From NCBI RefSeq assembly GCF_008807375.1, contig NZ_CP043311.1:524501-588500 (forward strand): DNA of 64,000 nucleotides, in the 5' to 3' direction. The stretch comes from Pseudomonas lalkuanensis (GTDB lineage: Bacteria; Pseudomonadota; Gammaproteobacteria; Pseudomonadales; Pseudomonadaceae). How positions within the stretch are numbered: the first letter of the stretch is position 1; each line of letters begins with the position of its first letter. The notes beneath the pieces are model-generated. The model saw only the letters and a program-made list of their open reading frames with translations. It had not been told where the DNA came from and ran no database searches. This document shows, piece by piece, positions 50,090-59,740 of the stretch. Made by a program: the position numbers and the translations under genes.

Positions 50090-51337
50090 ATGGCCACTGC
50101 AGTGCCCCTGAACGAGGTCGCCGGCCCCAGCCTCAAGCAGCGCCTCGCCCGAGCCGAGCGGATGAACCGCCTGAAGTCCCAGGCGCTGATCCTGCCGCTG
50201 CTGATCTTCCTCCTGCTGACCTTCCTGGTGCCCATCGGCGCGCTGCTCTACAAGAGCGTGAACAACCCGGAAGTGGTCGGCTCCATGCCGCGCACCGTCG
50301 ACGCCATTTCCAGCTGGGACGGCAAGGCGCTGCCCGCCGAGCCTGTGTACAAGGCGCTGGCCGAAGACCTGGCCGCAGCGCGCAAGAACCAGACCATCGG
50401 CGATCTTTCCAAGCGCCTGAACATGGAACTGGCCGGCTACCGCAGCCTGATGGCCAAGACCGCCCGCGCCCTGCCGTTCAAGACTGAGCCGGCTTCCTAC
50501 AAGGACGCCCTGGAGAGCCTGGACGAGCGCTGGGGCGACCCGGCCTACTGGCAGGCGATCCGTCGCAATGCCAGTCACCTGACCCCCTATTACCTGCTGG
50601 CCTCCCTCGACCATCGCATCGATGACCTGGGCGAACTGGCCCCGGCCACGCCGGACCAGGCCATCTACCTCGACATCTTCGCCCGCACCTTCTGGATGGG
50701 CGCGGTGATCACCGTCATCTGCCTGCTGCTGGCCTATCCGCTGGCCTACCTGCTGGCCAACCTGCCGACGCGCCAGAGCAACCTGCTGATGATCCTGGTG
50801 CTGCTGCCGTTCTGGACCTCGATCCTGGTGCGCGTCGCCGCCTGGATCGTGTTGCTGCAGTCCGGCGGCCTGATCAACGGCGCGCTGATCAAGCTGGGCC
50901 TGATCGACCAGCCGTTGCAGCTGGTGTTCAACCGTACCGGCGTCTACATCGCCATGGTGCACATCATGCTGCCGTTCATGATCCTGCCGATCTACAGCGT
51001 GATGAAGGGCATCTCCCCCAGCTACATGCGTGCGGCGATTTCCCTCGGCTGCCACCCGTTCGCCAGCTTCTGGCGGGTGTACTTCCCGCAGACCGTGGCC
51101 GGCGTCGGCGCCGGCTGCCTGCTGGTGTTCATCCTGTCCATCGGCTACTACATCACCCCGGCGCTGCTGGGCAGCCCGAACGACCAGATGGTCAGCTACT
51201 TCGTCGCCTTCTTCACCAACACCACCATTAACTGGGGCATGGCCACGGCCCTGGGCGGCATGCTGCTGTTCGCCACCCTGCTGCTCTATGTGGTTTACAC
51301 CTGGCTGGTCGGCGCCGGCCGCCTGCGACTGGGTTAA
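50090..51337 (+). CDS. agtC: ABC transporter permease AgtC-like
   Basis: A 415-residue permease with an enlarged periplasmic loop (about residues 55-190) after the first helix (ALILPLLIFLLLTFLVPIGALLY), then the usual six-helix core (LLPFWTSILVRVAAWIVLL) and an EAA loop (SYMRAAISLGCHPFASFWRVY). Polyamine-type permeases are normally about 300 residues, so the loop is an extension typical of this branch. It pairs with the next permease. No other unusual features. Confidence 0.88.
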   Translation: MATAVPLNEVAGPSLKQRLARAERMNRLKSQALILPLLIFLLLTFLVPIGALLYKSVNNPEVVGSMPRTVDAISSWDGKALPAEPVYKALAEDLAAARKNQTIGDLSKRLNMELAGYRSLMAKTARALPFKTEPASYKDALESLDERWGDPAYWQAIRRNASHLTPYYLLASLDHRIDDLGELAPATPDQAIYLDIFARTFWMGAVITVICLLLAYPLAYLLANLPTRQSNLLMILVLLPFWTSILVRVAAWIVLLQSGGLINGALIKLGLIDQPLQLVFNRTGVYIAMVHIMLPFMILPIYSVMKGISPSYMRAAISLGCHPFASFWRVYFPQTVAGVGAGCLLVFILSIGYYITPALLGSPNDQMVSYFVAFFTNTTINWGMATALGGMLLFATLLLYVVYTWLVGAGRLRLG

Positions 51338-51366
51338 GAGAGCCTCCGAAGGAGGCCGCCCGATCC

Positions 51367-51417
51367 CCCTCTCCCGCTTGCGGGAGAGGGTGGCCCGAAG
51401 GGCCGGGTGAGGGTGAG
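51367..51417. repeat. CCCTCTCCC-type hairpin repeat in agt operon, copy 2
   Basis: CCCTCTCCCG-CTTG-CGGGAGAGGG, then a second hairpin GGCCCGAAGGGCC and GGTGAGGG. It lies between the two permease genes. Confidence 0.75.
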
Positions 51418-51448
51418 GTAACAAGAAAGATTCTGAGGAGAGAGCTTC

Positions 51449-52276
51449 ATGCTGAGTCCCTACATGTCCCCGGTCGAGCGCCTGTGGTTCTACACCCTGC
51501 GCATCCTCTGCGGCCTGGTGCTGCTGTTCCTGATCCTGCCGGTGCTGGTGATCGTGCCGCTGTCGTTCAACTCCGGCACCTTCCTGGTCTATCCGCTGCA
51601 GGGCTTCTCCCTGCGCTGGTACGCCGACTTCTTCAGCTCGGCGGAGTGGATGCGTTCGCTGACCAACAGCATGATCGTCGCCCCCGCGGCCACCTTGCTG
51701 GCCATGGTCTTCGGCACCCTGGCGTCCATCGGCCTGACCCGTGGCGAGTTTCGCGGCAAGGCGCTGGTGATGAGCCTGCTGATTTCGCCGATGGTGGTGC
51801 CGGTGGTGATCATCGGTGTCGCCAGCTACCTGTTCTTCGCCCCGCTGGGCATGGGCAACAGCTACCTGTCGCTGATCCTGGTGCACGCGGTGCTGGGCGT
51901 GCCCTTCGTGATCATTACGGTGTCGGCCACCCTCCAGGGCTTCAACTACAACCTGGTGCGCGCCGCCGCCAGCCTGGGCGCGCCGCCGCTGACCGCGTTC
52001 TTCAAGGTGACCCTGCCGCTGATCGCGCCGGGGGTGATTTCCGGGGCGTTGTTCGCCTTCGCCACCTCCTTCGACGAAGTGGTGGTGACGCTGTTCCTCG
52101 CCGGACCGGAGCAGGCCACCCTGCCACGGCAGATGTTCAGCGGCATTCGCGAGAACCTCAGCCCGACCATCGCCGCCGCGGCAACCTTGCTGATCGGCTT
52201 CTCCATCGTCCTGCTGCTGGTACTGGAGTGGCTGCGCGGCCGTAGCGAGCGCATGCGCACTTCCATGCCGGAATAA
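51449..52276 (+). CDS. agtD: ABC transporter permease AgtD-like
   Basis: A 275-residue permease with six helices. The first (LVLLFLILPVLVIVPLSF) and the EAA loop (LVRAAASLGAPPLTAFFKVT) are typical, as is the SFDEVVVTLFLAGP segment. The start ATG has GAGGAGAGAG upstream. It is the last gene of the operon, followed by a strong terminator. With agtC it forms the channel of the amino-acid/polyamine-type importer. Confidence 0.88.
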   Translation: MLSPYMSPVERLWFYTLRILCGLVLLFLILPVLVIVPLSFNSGTFLVYPLQGFSLRWYADFFSSAEWMRSLTNSMIVAPAATLLAMVFGTLASIGLTRGEFRGKALVMSLLISPMVVPVVIIGVASYLFFAPLGMGNSYLSLILVHAVLGVPFVIITVSATLQGFNYNLVRAAASLGAPPLTAFFKVTLPLIAPGVISGALFAFATSFDEVVVTLFLAGPEQATLPRQMFSGIRENLSPTIAAAATLLIGFSIVLLLVLEWLRGRSERMRTSMPE

Positions 52277-52292
52277 ACCTGTCCAACCTTCG

Positions 52293-52326
52293 CCTGCCCG
52301 CGTCCCCGTAGCGGGCAGGTGCTTTT
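52293..52326 (+). terminator. Terminator of the agt operon
   Basis: CCTGCCCGC, 9-base loop, GCGGGCAGG, then TGCTTTT. Confidence 0.85.
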
Positions 52327-52416
52327 ACCTCCCGCCTCAGTCATCGGTCGAATCCCCGCGCGCCATCCATCCCGGCTACAATTCGCGCCACCGTGATTCC
52401 CCCCCTGAGGTCAGCC

Positions 52417-53085
52417 ATGCAGCCCTTCGCCATCGCACCGTCGATCCTTTCCGCCGATTTCGCCCGCCTGGGCGAGGAAGTGGAGAACGTCCTCGCCGCC
52501 GGCGCCGACATCGTTCACTTCGACGTGATGGACAACCACTACGTGCCCAACCTGACCATCGGCCCGATGGTCTGCTCGGCGCTGCGCAAGTACGGCATCA
52601 CCGCGCCGATCGACGCGCACCTGATGGTCAAGCCGGTGGACCGCATCATCGGCGACTTCATCGAAGCGGGCGCCACCTACATCACCTTCCACCCGGAAGC
52701 GTCCGAGCACATCGACCGCTCCCTGCAACTGATCCGCGACGGTGGCTGCAAGGCCGGCCTGGTGTTCAACCCGGCCACCCCGCTGGATGTGCTCAAGTAC
52801 GTGATGGACAAGGTCGACATGATCCTGCTGATGAGCGTGAACCCCGGCTTCGGCGGGCAGAAGTTCATCCCTGGCACCCTCGACAAGCTGCGCGAGGCCC
52901 GCGCCCTGATCGACGCCTCCGGCCGCGACATCCGCCTGGAGATCGACGGCGGCGTCAACGTGAAGAACATCCGTGAGATCGCTGCGGCGGGTGCCGACAC
53001 CTTCGTCGCCGGTTCGGCCATCTTCAACGCCCCGGACTACGCCGAAGTCATTGCCGCCATGCGCGCCGAACTGGCCCAGGCCTGA
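52417..53085 (+). CDS. rpe: Ribulose-phosphate 3-epimerase
   Basis: The 222-residue TIM-barrel enzyme interconverts ribulose-5-phosphate and xylulose-5-phosphate. Motifs: [40 protein letters not shown], and [10 protein letters not shown], with the metal ligands in place. ATG at 52417 has GAGG 7 bases upstream; an earlier frame start is not supported. It is separated from gph by one base, beginning the rpe-gph-trpE arrangement. Confidence 0.96.
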   Translation: MQPFAIAPSILSADFARLGEEVENVLAAGADIVHFDVMDNHYVPNLTIGPMVCSALRKYGITAPIDAHLMVKPVDRIIGDFIEAGATYITFHPEASEHIDRSLQLIRDGGCKAGLVFNPATPLDVLKYVMDKVDMILLMSVNPGFGGQKFIPGTLDKLREARALIDASGRDIRLEIDGGVNVKNIREIAAAGADTFVAGSAIFNAPDYAEVIAAMRAELAQA

Positions 53086-53086
53086 T

Positions 53087-53926
53087 ATGGGCACGTTGTA
53101 CCGGCTGTTTGACGGGCGACTGCCACGCCTGGTGATGTTTGACCTGGACGGCACCCTGGTGGACTCGGTGCCGGACCTGGCCGCTGCTGTCGACCGCATG
53201 CTGGTTGCCCTCGGGCGCCCGGCCGCCGGAGTCGAGCAGGTCCGTGAATGGGTTGGCAACGGTGCCCGGGTGCTGGTGCGCCGCGCCCTGGCTGGTGGCC
53301 TTGACCATTCCTCCGTGCACGACAGCGATGCCGAGCGTGGCCTGGAACTGTTCATGGCGGCCTACGCCGAAAGCCATGCGCTGACCACGGTCTATCCAGG
53401 GGTAGCGGAAACCCTCAAGTGGCTGAAGAAGAAAGGCGTGGAATTGGCACTGGTGACCAACAAGCCTGAACGCTTCGTTGCCCCCTTGCTGGACGAAATG
53501 AAGCTTGGCCGTTACTTCTCGCTGATCATCGGTGGCGACACCCTGCCGCAGCAGAAGCCGGACCCGGCCGCGCTGCTCCACGTGATGCACATCACCGGGG
53601 TCAGTCGCAGCGAAGCGCTGTTCGTCGGTGACTCGCGCAACGACGTGCTCGCTGCCAAGGCCGCCGGGGTGAAATGCGTGGCGCTGAGCTACGGTTACAA
53701 CCACGGCCGGCCCATTGCCGAGGAAGAGCCGGCCCTCGTGGTGGATGACCTGCGTGAGCTGCTTCCGGGAGGTTGCGCCGCCCACGGCGCTGCGCTAATG
53801 TCGCCGGACCCCTCCGACAATCCGCCTCAACGAGACAGAAACGTGGTGGTTTCCAGCAAGCATCGGCTCACACGAGCCGGAATGAGCATCATCAAGGCTA
53901 TCGCCCGTTGGCGCTGGCGCGCCTGA
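53087..53926 (+). CDS. gph: Phosphoglycolate phosphatase
   Basis: A 279-residue HAD phosphatase that removes phosphoglycolate produced by DNA repair or oxygenation. Catalytic [17 protein letters not shown] and [11 protein letters not shown] motifs are intact. The start is one base after rpe. The C-terminal tail (about residues 245-279) is less conserved, and its last 14 residues ([14 protein letters not shown]) are the probable trp leader peptide in the same frame. I recall that other Pseudomonas Gph proteins also end in ARWRWRA, so this is probably the normal end. It is just upstream of trpE. Confidence 0.94.
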   Translation: MGTLYRLFDGRLPRLVMFDLDGTLVDSVPDLAAAVDRMLVALGRPAAGVEQVREWVGNGARVLVRRALAGGLDHSSVHDSDAERGLELFMAAYAESHALTTVYPGVAETLKWLKKKGVELALVTNKPERFVAPLLDEMKLGRYFSLIIGGDTLPQQKPDPAALLHVMHITGVSRSEALFVGDSRNDVLAAKAAGVKCVALSYGYNHGRPIAEEEPALVVDDLRELLPGGCAAHGAALMSPDPSDNPPQRDRNVVVSSKHRLTRAGMSIIKAIARWRWRA

Positions 53927-54002
53927 ATTCATTCTGGCCGGATGCTCCGGCGCGCTTGCTTGCACACCGACGTTTTCATCTCCAGGAGCCCCACGGGGCT
54001 CC
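53882..54002 (+). promoter_or_regulatory. trpL: trpE leader: trpL peptide nested in gph and attenuator-like hairpins
   Basis: ATG at 53882 opens [14 protein letters not shown] (stop 53924-53926), with two Trp codons separated by one Arg codon, in the same frame as gph. After the stop come GCCGGA-TGC-TCCGGC (53937-53951) and GGAGCCCC/GGGGCTCC (53985-54002, tight loop). The GCGCGCC around the Trp codons can pair with GGCGCGC at 53949-53955, competing with the first hairpin, as in attenuation. trpE in P. putida is regulated by attenuation; exact pairing here is inference. Confidence 0.65.
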
Positions 54003-54020
54003 CCGCCCACGAGGCTGATC

Positions 54021-55508
54021 ATGACCCGCGAAGAATTCCTGCGTTTGGCCGCCGAAGGCTATAACCGCATTCCGCTTGCGTTCGAGACACTGGCGGATTT
54101 CGACACCCCCCTGTCCCTCTACCTGAAGCTCGCCGATACGCCGTATTCCTACCTCCTGGAATCCGTGCAGGGCGGCGAGAAGTGGGGCCGTTACTCGATC
54201 ATCGGCCTGCAGAGCCGCACCGTGCTGCGTGCCTACGGCCTGAAGGTCAGCGTCAGCGTCGACGACGCCGAAGTGGAGTCCCACGACTGCGAAGATCCGC
54301 TGGCATTCGTCGAAGACTTCAAGGAGCGCTACCAGGTGGCTCCGATTGCCGGCCTGCCGCGCTTCAACGGCGGCCTGGTGGGTTACTTCGGCTATGACTG
54401 CGTGCGTTACGTCGAGAAGCGCCTGGCCAACTGCCCGAACCCCGATCCGCTGGGTACCCCGGATATCCTGCTGATGGTCTCGGACGCGGTGATCGTCTTC
54501 GACAACCTGGCGGGCAAGCTGCACGCCATCGTCCTGGTCGACCCGAGCCAGCCGGACGCCTACGAGCAGGGCCAGGCGCGCCTCATGGAAATCCGCCAGA
54601 AACTGCGCCAGCCGGTCGTGCCGCGCCTCGGTGTGGACCCGAGCCTGCCGGCGGGCGGCGAGCCGGAGTTCCGCTCCAGCTTCACTCGCGATGACTACGA
54701 GCAGGCGGTGCGGGAAATCAAGGAATACATCCTGGCCGGCGATTGCATGCAGGTGGTGATTTCCCAGCGCATGTCGATCCCCTTCAAGGCCGCTCCCATC
54801 GATCTCTATCGCGCCCTGCGCTGCTTCAACCCCACCCCCTACATGTACTTCTTCAACTTTGGCGACTTCCACGTAGTGGGCAGCTCGCCGGAGGTGCTGG
54901 TGCGTGTCGAGGATGGCCTGGTCACCGTGCGCCCGATCGCCGGCACCCGCCCCCGTGGCGCGACCGAGGAAGCCGACCGCGCGCTGGAGGAGGACCTGCT
55001 CTCCGACGCCAAGGAGCTCGCCGAGCACCTGATGCTGATCGACCTCGGCCGCAATGACGTCGGCCGTGTTTCCAGCACCGGTTCGGTGAAGGTCACCGAG
55101 AAGATGGTGATCGAGCGTTACTCCAACGTGATGCACATCGTTTCCAACGTCACCGGCCAGCTCAAGGAAGGCGTCTCCGCCATGTCGGCACTGCGCGCCA
55201 TCCTGCCGGCCGGGACCCTCTCCGGCGCACCGAAGATCCGCGCCATGGAAATCATCGACGACCTCGAACCGGTCAAGCGTGGCGTCTACGGCGGCGCCGT
55301 GGGCTACCTGGCCTGGAACGGCAACATGGATACGGCCATCGCGATCCGCACGGCGGTCATCAAGGACGGCGAACTGCACGTACAGGCCGGCGCTGGCATC
55401 GTCGCCGACTCGGTTCCGGCGCTGGAATGGGAAGAGACGCTGAACAAGCGCCGCGCCATGTTCCGTGCCGTGGCCCTTGCCGAACAGACCGCCAAGACCG
55501 ACGCCTGA
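54021..55508 (+). CDS. trpE: Anthranilate synthase component I
   Basis: The 495-residue subunit that makes anthranilate from chorismate, first step of tryptophan synthesis. N-terminal part holds the tryptophan-feedback site (LLES near residues 50-53); the C-terminal chorismate-binding domain has [32 protein letters not shown] and [14 protein letters not shown]. The start ATG at 54021 follows CACGAGGCTGATC, with a GAGG site. The attenuator-like leader lies in front. trpG follows after 10 bases, so both subunits can be made from one message. Confidence 0.97.
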   Translation: MTREEFLRLAAEGYNRIPLAFETLADFDTPLSLYLKLADTPYSYLLESVQGGEKWGRYSIIGLQSRTVLRAYGLKVSVSVDDAEVESHDCEDPLAFVEDFKERYQVAPIAGLPRFNGGLVGYFGYDCVRYVEKRLANCPNPDPLGTPDILLMVSDAVIVFDNLAGKLHAIVLVDPSQPDAYEQGQARLMEIRQKLRQPVVPRLGVDPSLPAGGEPEFRSSFTRDDYEQAVREIKEYILAGDCMQVVISQRMSIPFKAAPIDLYRALRCFNPTPYMYFFNFGDFHVVGSSPEVLVRVEDGLVTVRPIAGTRPRGATEEADRALEEDLLSDAKELAEHLMLIDLGRNDVGRVSSTGSVKVTEKMVIERYSNVMHIVSNVTGQLKEGVSAMSALRAILPAGTLSGAPKIRAMEIIDDLEPVKRGVYGGAVGYLAWNGNMDTAIAIRTAVIKDGELHVQAGAGIVADSVPALEWEETLNKRRAMFRAVALAEQTAKTDA

Positions 55509-55518
55509 GGATTGCACC

Positions 55519-56112
55519 ATGCTGCTGATGATCGACAACTACGATTCCTTTACCTACAACGTGGTGCAGTACCTCGGCGAGCTGGGCGCGGACGTGCACG
55601 TGATTCGCAACGACGAGCTCTCCATCGCCGAGATCGAGGCGCTGCAACCTGAGCGCATCGTGGTCTCCCCTGGTCCCTGTACGCCCAACGAGGCTGGCGT
55701 GTCGCTGGAAGTGATCCGTCACTTCGCCGGCAAGCTGCCGATCCTCGGCGTGTGCCTGGGTCACCAGAGCATCGGCCAGGCTTTCGGCGGTGACGTGGTG
55801 CGCGCACGCCAGGCCATGCACGGCAAGACCAGCCCGGTGTTCCACAAGGACCAGGGCGTGTTCGAAGGCCTGAACCACCCGCTGACCGTCACCCGCTACC
55901 ACTCCCTGGTGGTGAAGCTGGAAACCCTGCCCGAAGAGCTGGAAGTCACCGCCTGGACCCAGCATGCCGACGGCTCGGTGGACGAAATCATGGGGCTGCG
56001 TCACAAGACGCTGAACATCGAGGGTGTGCAATTCCATCCGGAGTCCATCCTTACCGAGCAAGGCCATGAACTGCTGGCCAACTTCCTCAAGCAGACCGGT
56101 GGAGTGCGCTGA
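55519..56112 (+). CDS. trpG: Anthranilate synthase component II (glutamine amidotransferase)
   Basis: A 197-residue class I glutamine amidotransferase, supplying ammonia to TrpE. The catalytic triad is C79 (GVCLGHQ), H173 and E175 (QFHPES). The ATG has CTGAGG upstream. It may also serve p-aminobenzoate synthesis. It begins the trpGDC operon and overlaps trpD by one base (TGATG). It is directly after trpE, unlike in P. aeruginosa, where the pyocin cluster separates them. Confidence 0.97.
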   Translation: MLLMIDNYDSFTYNVVQYLGELGADVHVIRNDELSIAEIEALQPERIVVSPGPCTPNEAGVSLEVIRHFAGKLPILGVCLGHQSIGQAFGGDVVRARQAMHGKTSPVFHKDQGVFEGLNHPLTVTRYHSLVVKLETLPEELEVTAWTQHADGSVDEIMGLRHKTLNIEGVQFHPESILTEQGHELLANFLKQTGGVR

Positions 56113-57161
56113 TGGACATCAAGGAAGCCCTGAACCGTGTGGTCAACCAGTTGGACCTGACCACCGAAGAAATGCAGGACGTGATGCGCCTGATCATGAC
56201 CGGTCAGTGCACCGACGCCCAGATCGGCGCCTTCCTCATGGGCATGCGCATGAAGAGCGAGACCATCGAAGAGATCGTCGGTGCGGTGTCGGTCATGCGT
56301 GAGTTGGCTACCCGCGTCGAGCTCTCCACGCTCGATCACGTGGTCGACGTGGTCGGCACCGGTGGTGATGGCGCGAATATCTTCAACGTCTCCTCAGCAG
56401 CCACCTTCGTGGTCGCCGCGGCGGGCGGCAAGGTGGCCAAGCACGGCAACCGCGCGGTGTCCGGCAAGACCGGCAGCGCCGATGTGCTGGAAGCCGCCGG
56501 TATCTACCTCGACCTCAAGCCGGAACAGGTGGCGCGCTGCATAGAAAGCATCGGCGTGGGCTTCATGTTCGCCCAGGTTCACCACAAGGCGATGAAATAC
56601 GCCGCCGGTCCGCGCCGCGAACTGGGGCTGCGCACCCTGTTCAACATGCTCGGCCCGCTTACGAATCCGGCCGGAGTGAAGCGCCAGGTGGTCGGCGTGT
56701 TCAGCCAGGCGCTGTGCCGCCCGCTGGCCGAAGTGCTCAAGCGCCTGGGTAGCGAGCACATCCTGGTCGTGCATTCCCGTGATGGCCTCGACGAGGTGAG
56801 CCTCGCCGCGCCGACCCATGTCGCCGAACTGAAGGACGGCGAAGTCACCGAGTACCAGATCCAGCCCGAGGACTTCGGCATCAAGAGCCAGAGCCTGATC
56901 GGCCTGACTGTCGGCAGCCCGCAGGAGTCGCTCGAACTGATCCGCGACGCCCTGGGCAAGCGCAAGACCGAGAATGGCCAGAAGGCCGCCGACATGATCG
57001 TGCTGAACGCCGGGGCGGCCCTCTATGCCGCCGACCTGGCTTCCAGCCTGAAAGAAGGTGTACGCCTGGCGCAGGACGCCCTGCACACTGGCCTCGCCCG
57101 CGAGAAACTGGACGAGCTGGCCTCCTTTACCGCGGTGTTCCGAGTGGAGAATGAAGCGTGA
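56112..57161 (+). CDS. trpD: Anthranilate phosphoribosyltransferase
   Basis: The 349-residue enzyme transfers phosphoribosyl to anthranilate. Motifs: [14 protein letters not shown] (PRPP loop), [19 protein letters not shown], and [13 protein letters not shown]. It overlaps trpG at the start and trpC at the end by 1 and 4 bases, so the three are translationally coupled. Confidence 0.97.
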   Translation: MDIKEALNRVVNQLDLTTEEMQDVMRLIMTGQCTDAQIGAFLMGMRMKSETIEEIVGAVSVMRELATRVELSTLDHVVDVVGTGGDGANIFNVSSAATFVVAAAGGKVAKHGNRAVSGKTGSADVLEAAGIYLDLKPEQVARCIESIGVGFMFAQVHHKAMKYAAGPRRELGLRTLFNMLGPLTNPAGVKRQVVGVFSQALCRPLAEVLKRLGSEHILVVHSRDGLDEVSLAAPTHVAELKDGEVTEYQIQPEDFGIKSQSLIGLTVGSPQESLELIRDALGKRKTENGQKAADMIVLNAGAALYAADLASSLKEGVRLAQDALHTGLAREKLDELASFTAVFRVENEA

Positions 57162-57994
57162 GCATCCCAACCGTTCTTGAGAAGATCCTGGCGCGCAAGG
57201 CCGAGGAAGTGGCCGCCTGCCGTGCACGCGTTTCCCAGTCTGAAATCGAGGCGCTGGCGCGTGCCGCCGATGCGCCCCGTGGTTTCGCCCGAGCCCTGCT
57301 GGAGCGTGCCGAGCGCCACGAACCGGCGGTAATTGCGGAGGTGAAGAAGGCGTCCCCAAGCAAGGGCGTGCTGCGCGAGAACTTCGTTCCTGCGCAGATC
57401 GCCAGGAGCTACGAGGCTGGCGGTGCAGCCTGCCTCTCGGTGCTGACCGACGTGGACTTCTTCCAGGGCGCCGACGCCTACCTGCAGGAAGCTCGCGCAG
57501 CCTGCTCGCTGCCGGTGATCCGCAAGGACTTCATGATCGACCCCTACCAGGTGGTCGAGGCCCGTGCCATTGGCGCCGACTGCATCCTGCTGATCGTCTC
57601 CGCCCTGGAAGACAGCCGCATGAAGGAGCTGGCCGCGACCGCCAAGGATGTCGGTCTCGACGTGCTGGTGGAAGTGCATGACGCAGCAGAACTGGACCGC
57701 GCACTGAACTGCCTGGACACGCCGCTGGTGGGCATCAACAACCGCAACCTGCACACCTTCGAGGTGAGCCTGGAAACCACCCTTGACCTGCTGCCGCGCA
57801 TCCCGCGCGACCGGCTGGTGGTAACCGAGAGCGGAATCCTCAACCGTGCCGATGTGGAGCTGATGGAAGTCAGCGGCGTATACGCTTTCCTGGTGGGCGA
57901 GGCCTTCATGCGCGCCGAAGAGCCGGGCACCGAACTGGGCCGACTGTTCTTCCCCGAGCGCAACCGCGTGGTGGCAGGCATCGATCCGGACTGA
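57158..57994 (+). CDS. trpC: Indole-3-glycerol phosphate synthase
   Basis: A 278-residue TIM barrel that closes the indole ring. Active-site motifs: [38 protein letters not shown], and TESGIL near the phosphate site. It uses a GTG start inside the trpD stop (GTGA). There is no fused TrpF. A perfect terminator follows. Confidence 0.97.
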   Translation: MSIPTVLEKILARKAEEVAACRARVSQSEIEALARAADAPRGFARALLERAERHEPAVIAEVKKASPSKGVLRENFVPAQIARSYEAGGAACLSVLTDVDFFQGADAYLQEARAACSLPVIRKDFMIDPYQVVEARAIGADCILLIVSALEDSRMKELAATAKDVGLDVLVEVHDAAELDRALNCLDTPLVGINNRNLHTFEVSLETTLDLLPRIPRDRLVVTESGILNRADVELMEVSGVYAFLVGEAFMRAEEPGTELGRLFFPERNRVVAGIDPD

Positions 57995-58010
57995 TCCGGC
58001 GCTGACCTCC

Positions 58011-58050
58011 AGACATGAAAAAGCCGGCTTGCGCCGGCTTTTTCATGTCT
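58011..58050 (+). terminator. Terminator of trpGDC
   Basis: AGACATGAAAAAGCCGGC-TTGC-GCCGGCTTTTTCATGTCT: an 18-bp perfect stem that also works on the other strand. Confidence 0.9.
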
Positions 58051-58056
58051 GTTGGA

Positions 58057-58197
58057 AGAACCTGTTTTCGATCTTGCTAGCTAGCGCCATGCAAGGCAAA
58101 AGTTGGCGAGGAAGCGGAGTTTACAGCTGTAAATGAGCATTCCGAGTCTACTTTTAACGCAGCAGGGCCGACGCGTAGCTGATCGTGAACAGGTTCT
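58057..58197. mobile_element. MITE-like element between trpC and vfr
   Basis: About 141 bp bounded by inverted termini AGAACCTGTTTTCGATC and GATCGTGAACAGGTTCT (15 of 17 match when the right end is reversed). No coding capacity. The right terminus touches the vfr stop codon (one shared base). Its size and ends fit a non-autonomous transposon or a mobile repeat. Similar intergenic sequences are, as I recall, common in Pseudomonas, but I cannot name the parent transposon. No target duplication is evident. Confidence 0.6.
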
Positions 58198-58841
58198 CAG
58201 CGGGTGCCGAAGACCACCATCGTCTTACCCTTCACATGCACCAGGCCTTGTTCTTCCAGGCTTTTGAGCACGCGACCGACCATCTCGCGCGAGCAGCCAA
58301 CGATCCGGCCAATTTCCTGACGGGTGATCTTTATCTGCATGCCGTCGGGATGGGTCATGGCGTCGGGTTGCTTGCACAGGTCGAGCAGGGTACGCGCCAC
58401 GCGGCCGGTCACGTCGAGGAAGGCCAGGTCGCCCACCTTGCGTGTGGTGTTGCGCAGGCGGTCGGCCATCTGGCTGCCCAGGGCGTAGAGGATTTCGGGG
58501 TCCTGCTGGGTGAGTTCGCGGAACTTGGCGTAGCTCAGCTCCGCCACTTCGCACTCCGTCTTGGCGCGGACCCAGGCGCTGCGTTCCTTTTCTGAGCCTT
58601 CCTTTTCGAACAGGCCCATCTCGCCGAAGAAGTCACCGGCATTGAGGTAGGCAATGATCATTTCCCGGCCATCGTCATCCTCGATCAGGATGGTGACGGA
58701 GCCCTTGATGATGAAGAAGAGAGTTTCGCAGCGATCGCCCGCATAGATGATGGTGCTCTTGGCCGTGTAGCGGCGGCGGTGACAATGTGCGAGTAGTTTG
58801 TCCAGGCTCTTTATTTTTGGTGTAAGGGTAATTGCGACCAT
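58197..58841 (-). CDS. vfr: cAMP-activated global regulator Vfr (Crp homologue)
   Basis: The 214-residue CRP-family regulator of virulence, quorum sensing and type IV pili in Pseudomonas. The cyclic-nucleotide-binding domain ([25 protein letters not shown] with S/R contacts in RSAWVRAKT) and the C-terminal helix-turn-helix ([22 protein letters not shown]) are intact. Start ATG at 58841 gives the usual length; a longer frame to 58910 has no support. It is convergent with trpC and divergent from the osmC-like gene. Confidence 0.97.
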   Translation of the reverse strand: MVAITLTPKIKSLDKLLAHCHRRRYTAKSTIIYAGDRCETLFFIIKGSVTILIEDDDGREMIIAYLNAGDFFGEMGLFEKEGSEKERSAWVRAKTECEVAELSYAKFRELTQQDPEILYALGSQMADRLRNTTRKVGDLAFLDVTGRVARTLLDLCKQPDAMTHPDGMQIKITRQEIGRIVGCSREMVGRVLKSLEEQGLVHVKGKTMVVFGTR

Positions 58842-59067
58842 GCCCGAGTCCCGAAAAAGAGAAGGTAAGCCTTTGTCCAACAGGCAATTTTCTAATAGTT
58901 GTCCGGCCAAGTGTGCCAGTAATCCGGCGCCAGCTTAACAGACGTCCCTGATTCGACAACGTGATTTTGCGACGCACCTAACACCCGTCCGGGAACTATT
59001 TGAGGCCCGGAATGGAAAATGCGCTGTGATAAGCTACCGGACCTTTTTTCAAGCGGAGTTTCAGGTG

Positions 59068-59493
59068 ATGAAAGCACGCATCCAATGGGCTGGCGAAGCC
59101 ATGTTCCTTGGCGAATCCGGTAGCGGCCACGCAGTGGTGATGGACGGTCCGCCCGAGGCCGGCGGCCGTAACCTGGGCGTGCGTCCCATGGAAATGCTCC
59201 TGCTTGGCCTCGGCGGCTGCACCAACTTCGACGTCGTAGCGATCCTGAAGAAATCCCGCCAGCCGGTGGAAAGCTGCGAAGCCTTCCTCGAAGCCGAACG
59301 CGCCAGCGAGGACCCCAAGGTCTTCACCAAGATCCACGTGCACTTCGTGGTGAAGGGCCGGGGCCTGAAGGAAGCCCAGGTCAAACGCGCCGTGGAACTC
59401 TCCGCCGAGAAATACTGCTCCGCCTCGATCATGCTCGGCCGCGCCGGCGTCGAGATTACCCACGACTATGAGATCGTCGAACTGGGTGCCTGA
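59068..59493 (+). CDS. OsmC-family peroxiredoxin-like protein
   Basis: A 141-residue OsmC/Ohr-like protein, closer to the YhfA branch that often lies next to crp/vfr. It has a conserved cysteine in LGGCTNFDVV (residue about 54) and another in EKYCSASIMLG (residue about 118), the usual pair in these thiol-dependent peroxide or hydroperoxide reductases. ATG 59068 has GGAG and AGGTG upstream. It is divergent from vfr by about 226 bp. Confidence 0.9.
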   Translation: MKARIQWAGEAMFLGESGSGHAVVMDGPPEAGGRNLGVRPMEMLLLGLGGCTNFDVVAILKKSRQPVESCEAFLEAERASEDPKVFTKIHVHFVVKGRGLKEAQVKRAVELSAEKYCSASIMLGRAGVEITHDYEIVELGA

Positions 59494-59502
59494 CCCCGTA
59501 TC

Positions 59503-59533
59503 GATGGCCGGTTGTCTGAAGACATCCGGCCAT
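59503..59533 (+). terminator. Hairpin after the osmC-like gene
   Basis: GATGGCCGG-TTGTCTGAAGACAT-CCGGCCATC; the inner TGTCT/AGACA also pairs. It is followed by ATATTT only, so it is a weak terminator. Confidence 0.6.
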
Positions 59534-59740
59534 CATATTTGCGCGGCAAACTCTGGCAGACGGCGCCCGTCGTCTGCATAATTCGCCCCCTCCCAGATTC
59601 CGGGGCTCCGGGCCCCGAAAATACGACCACAATCGCCAACGCGAAGAGGTGTAAACCGTCCTACGCAGAAGTGTCGTGCGCTTCTGACGGGCATGCTCAA
59701 CCACGCGGCAGAGCCGCATATGCAAAGAGAGCTCTCAACG

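Noticed and set aside
58842..59067. Possible Vfr/CRP binding site between vfr and the osmC-like gene
   Set aside because: There are partial TGTG-like half-sites, but no two halves with the right spacing.
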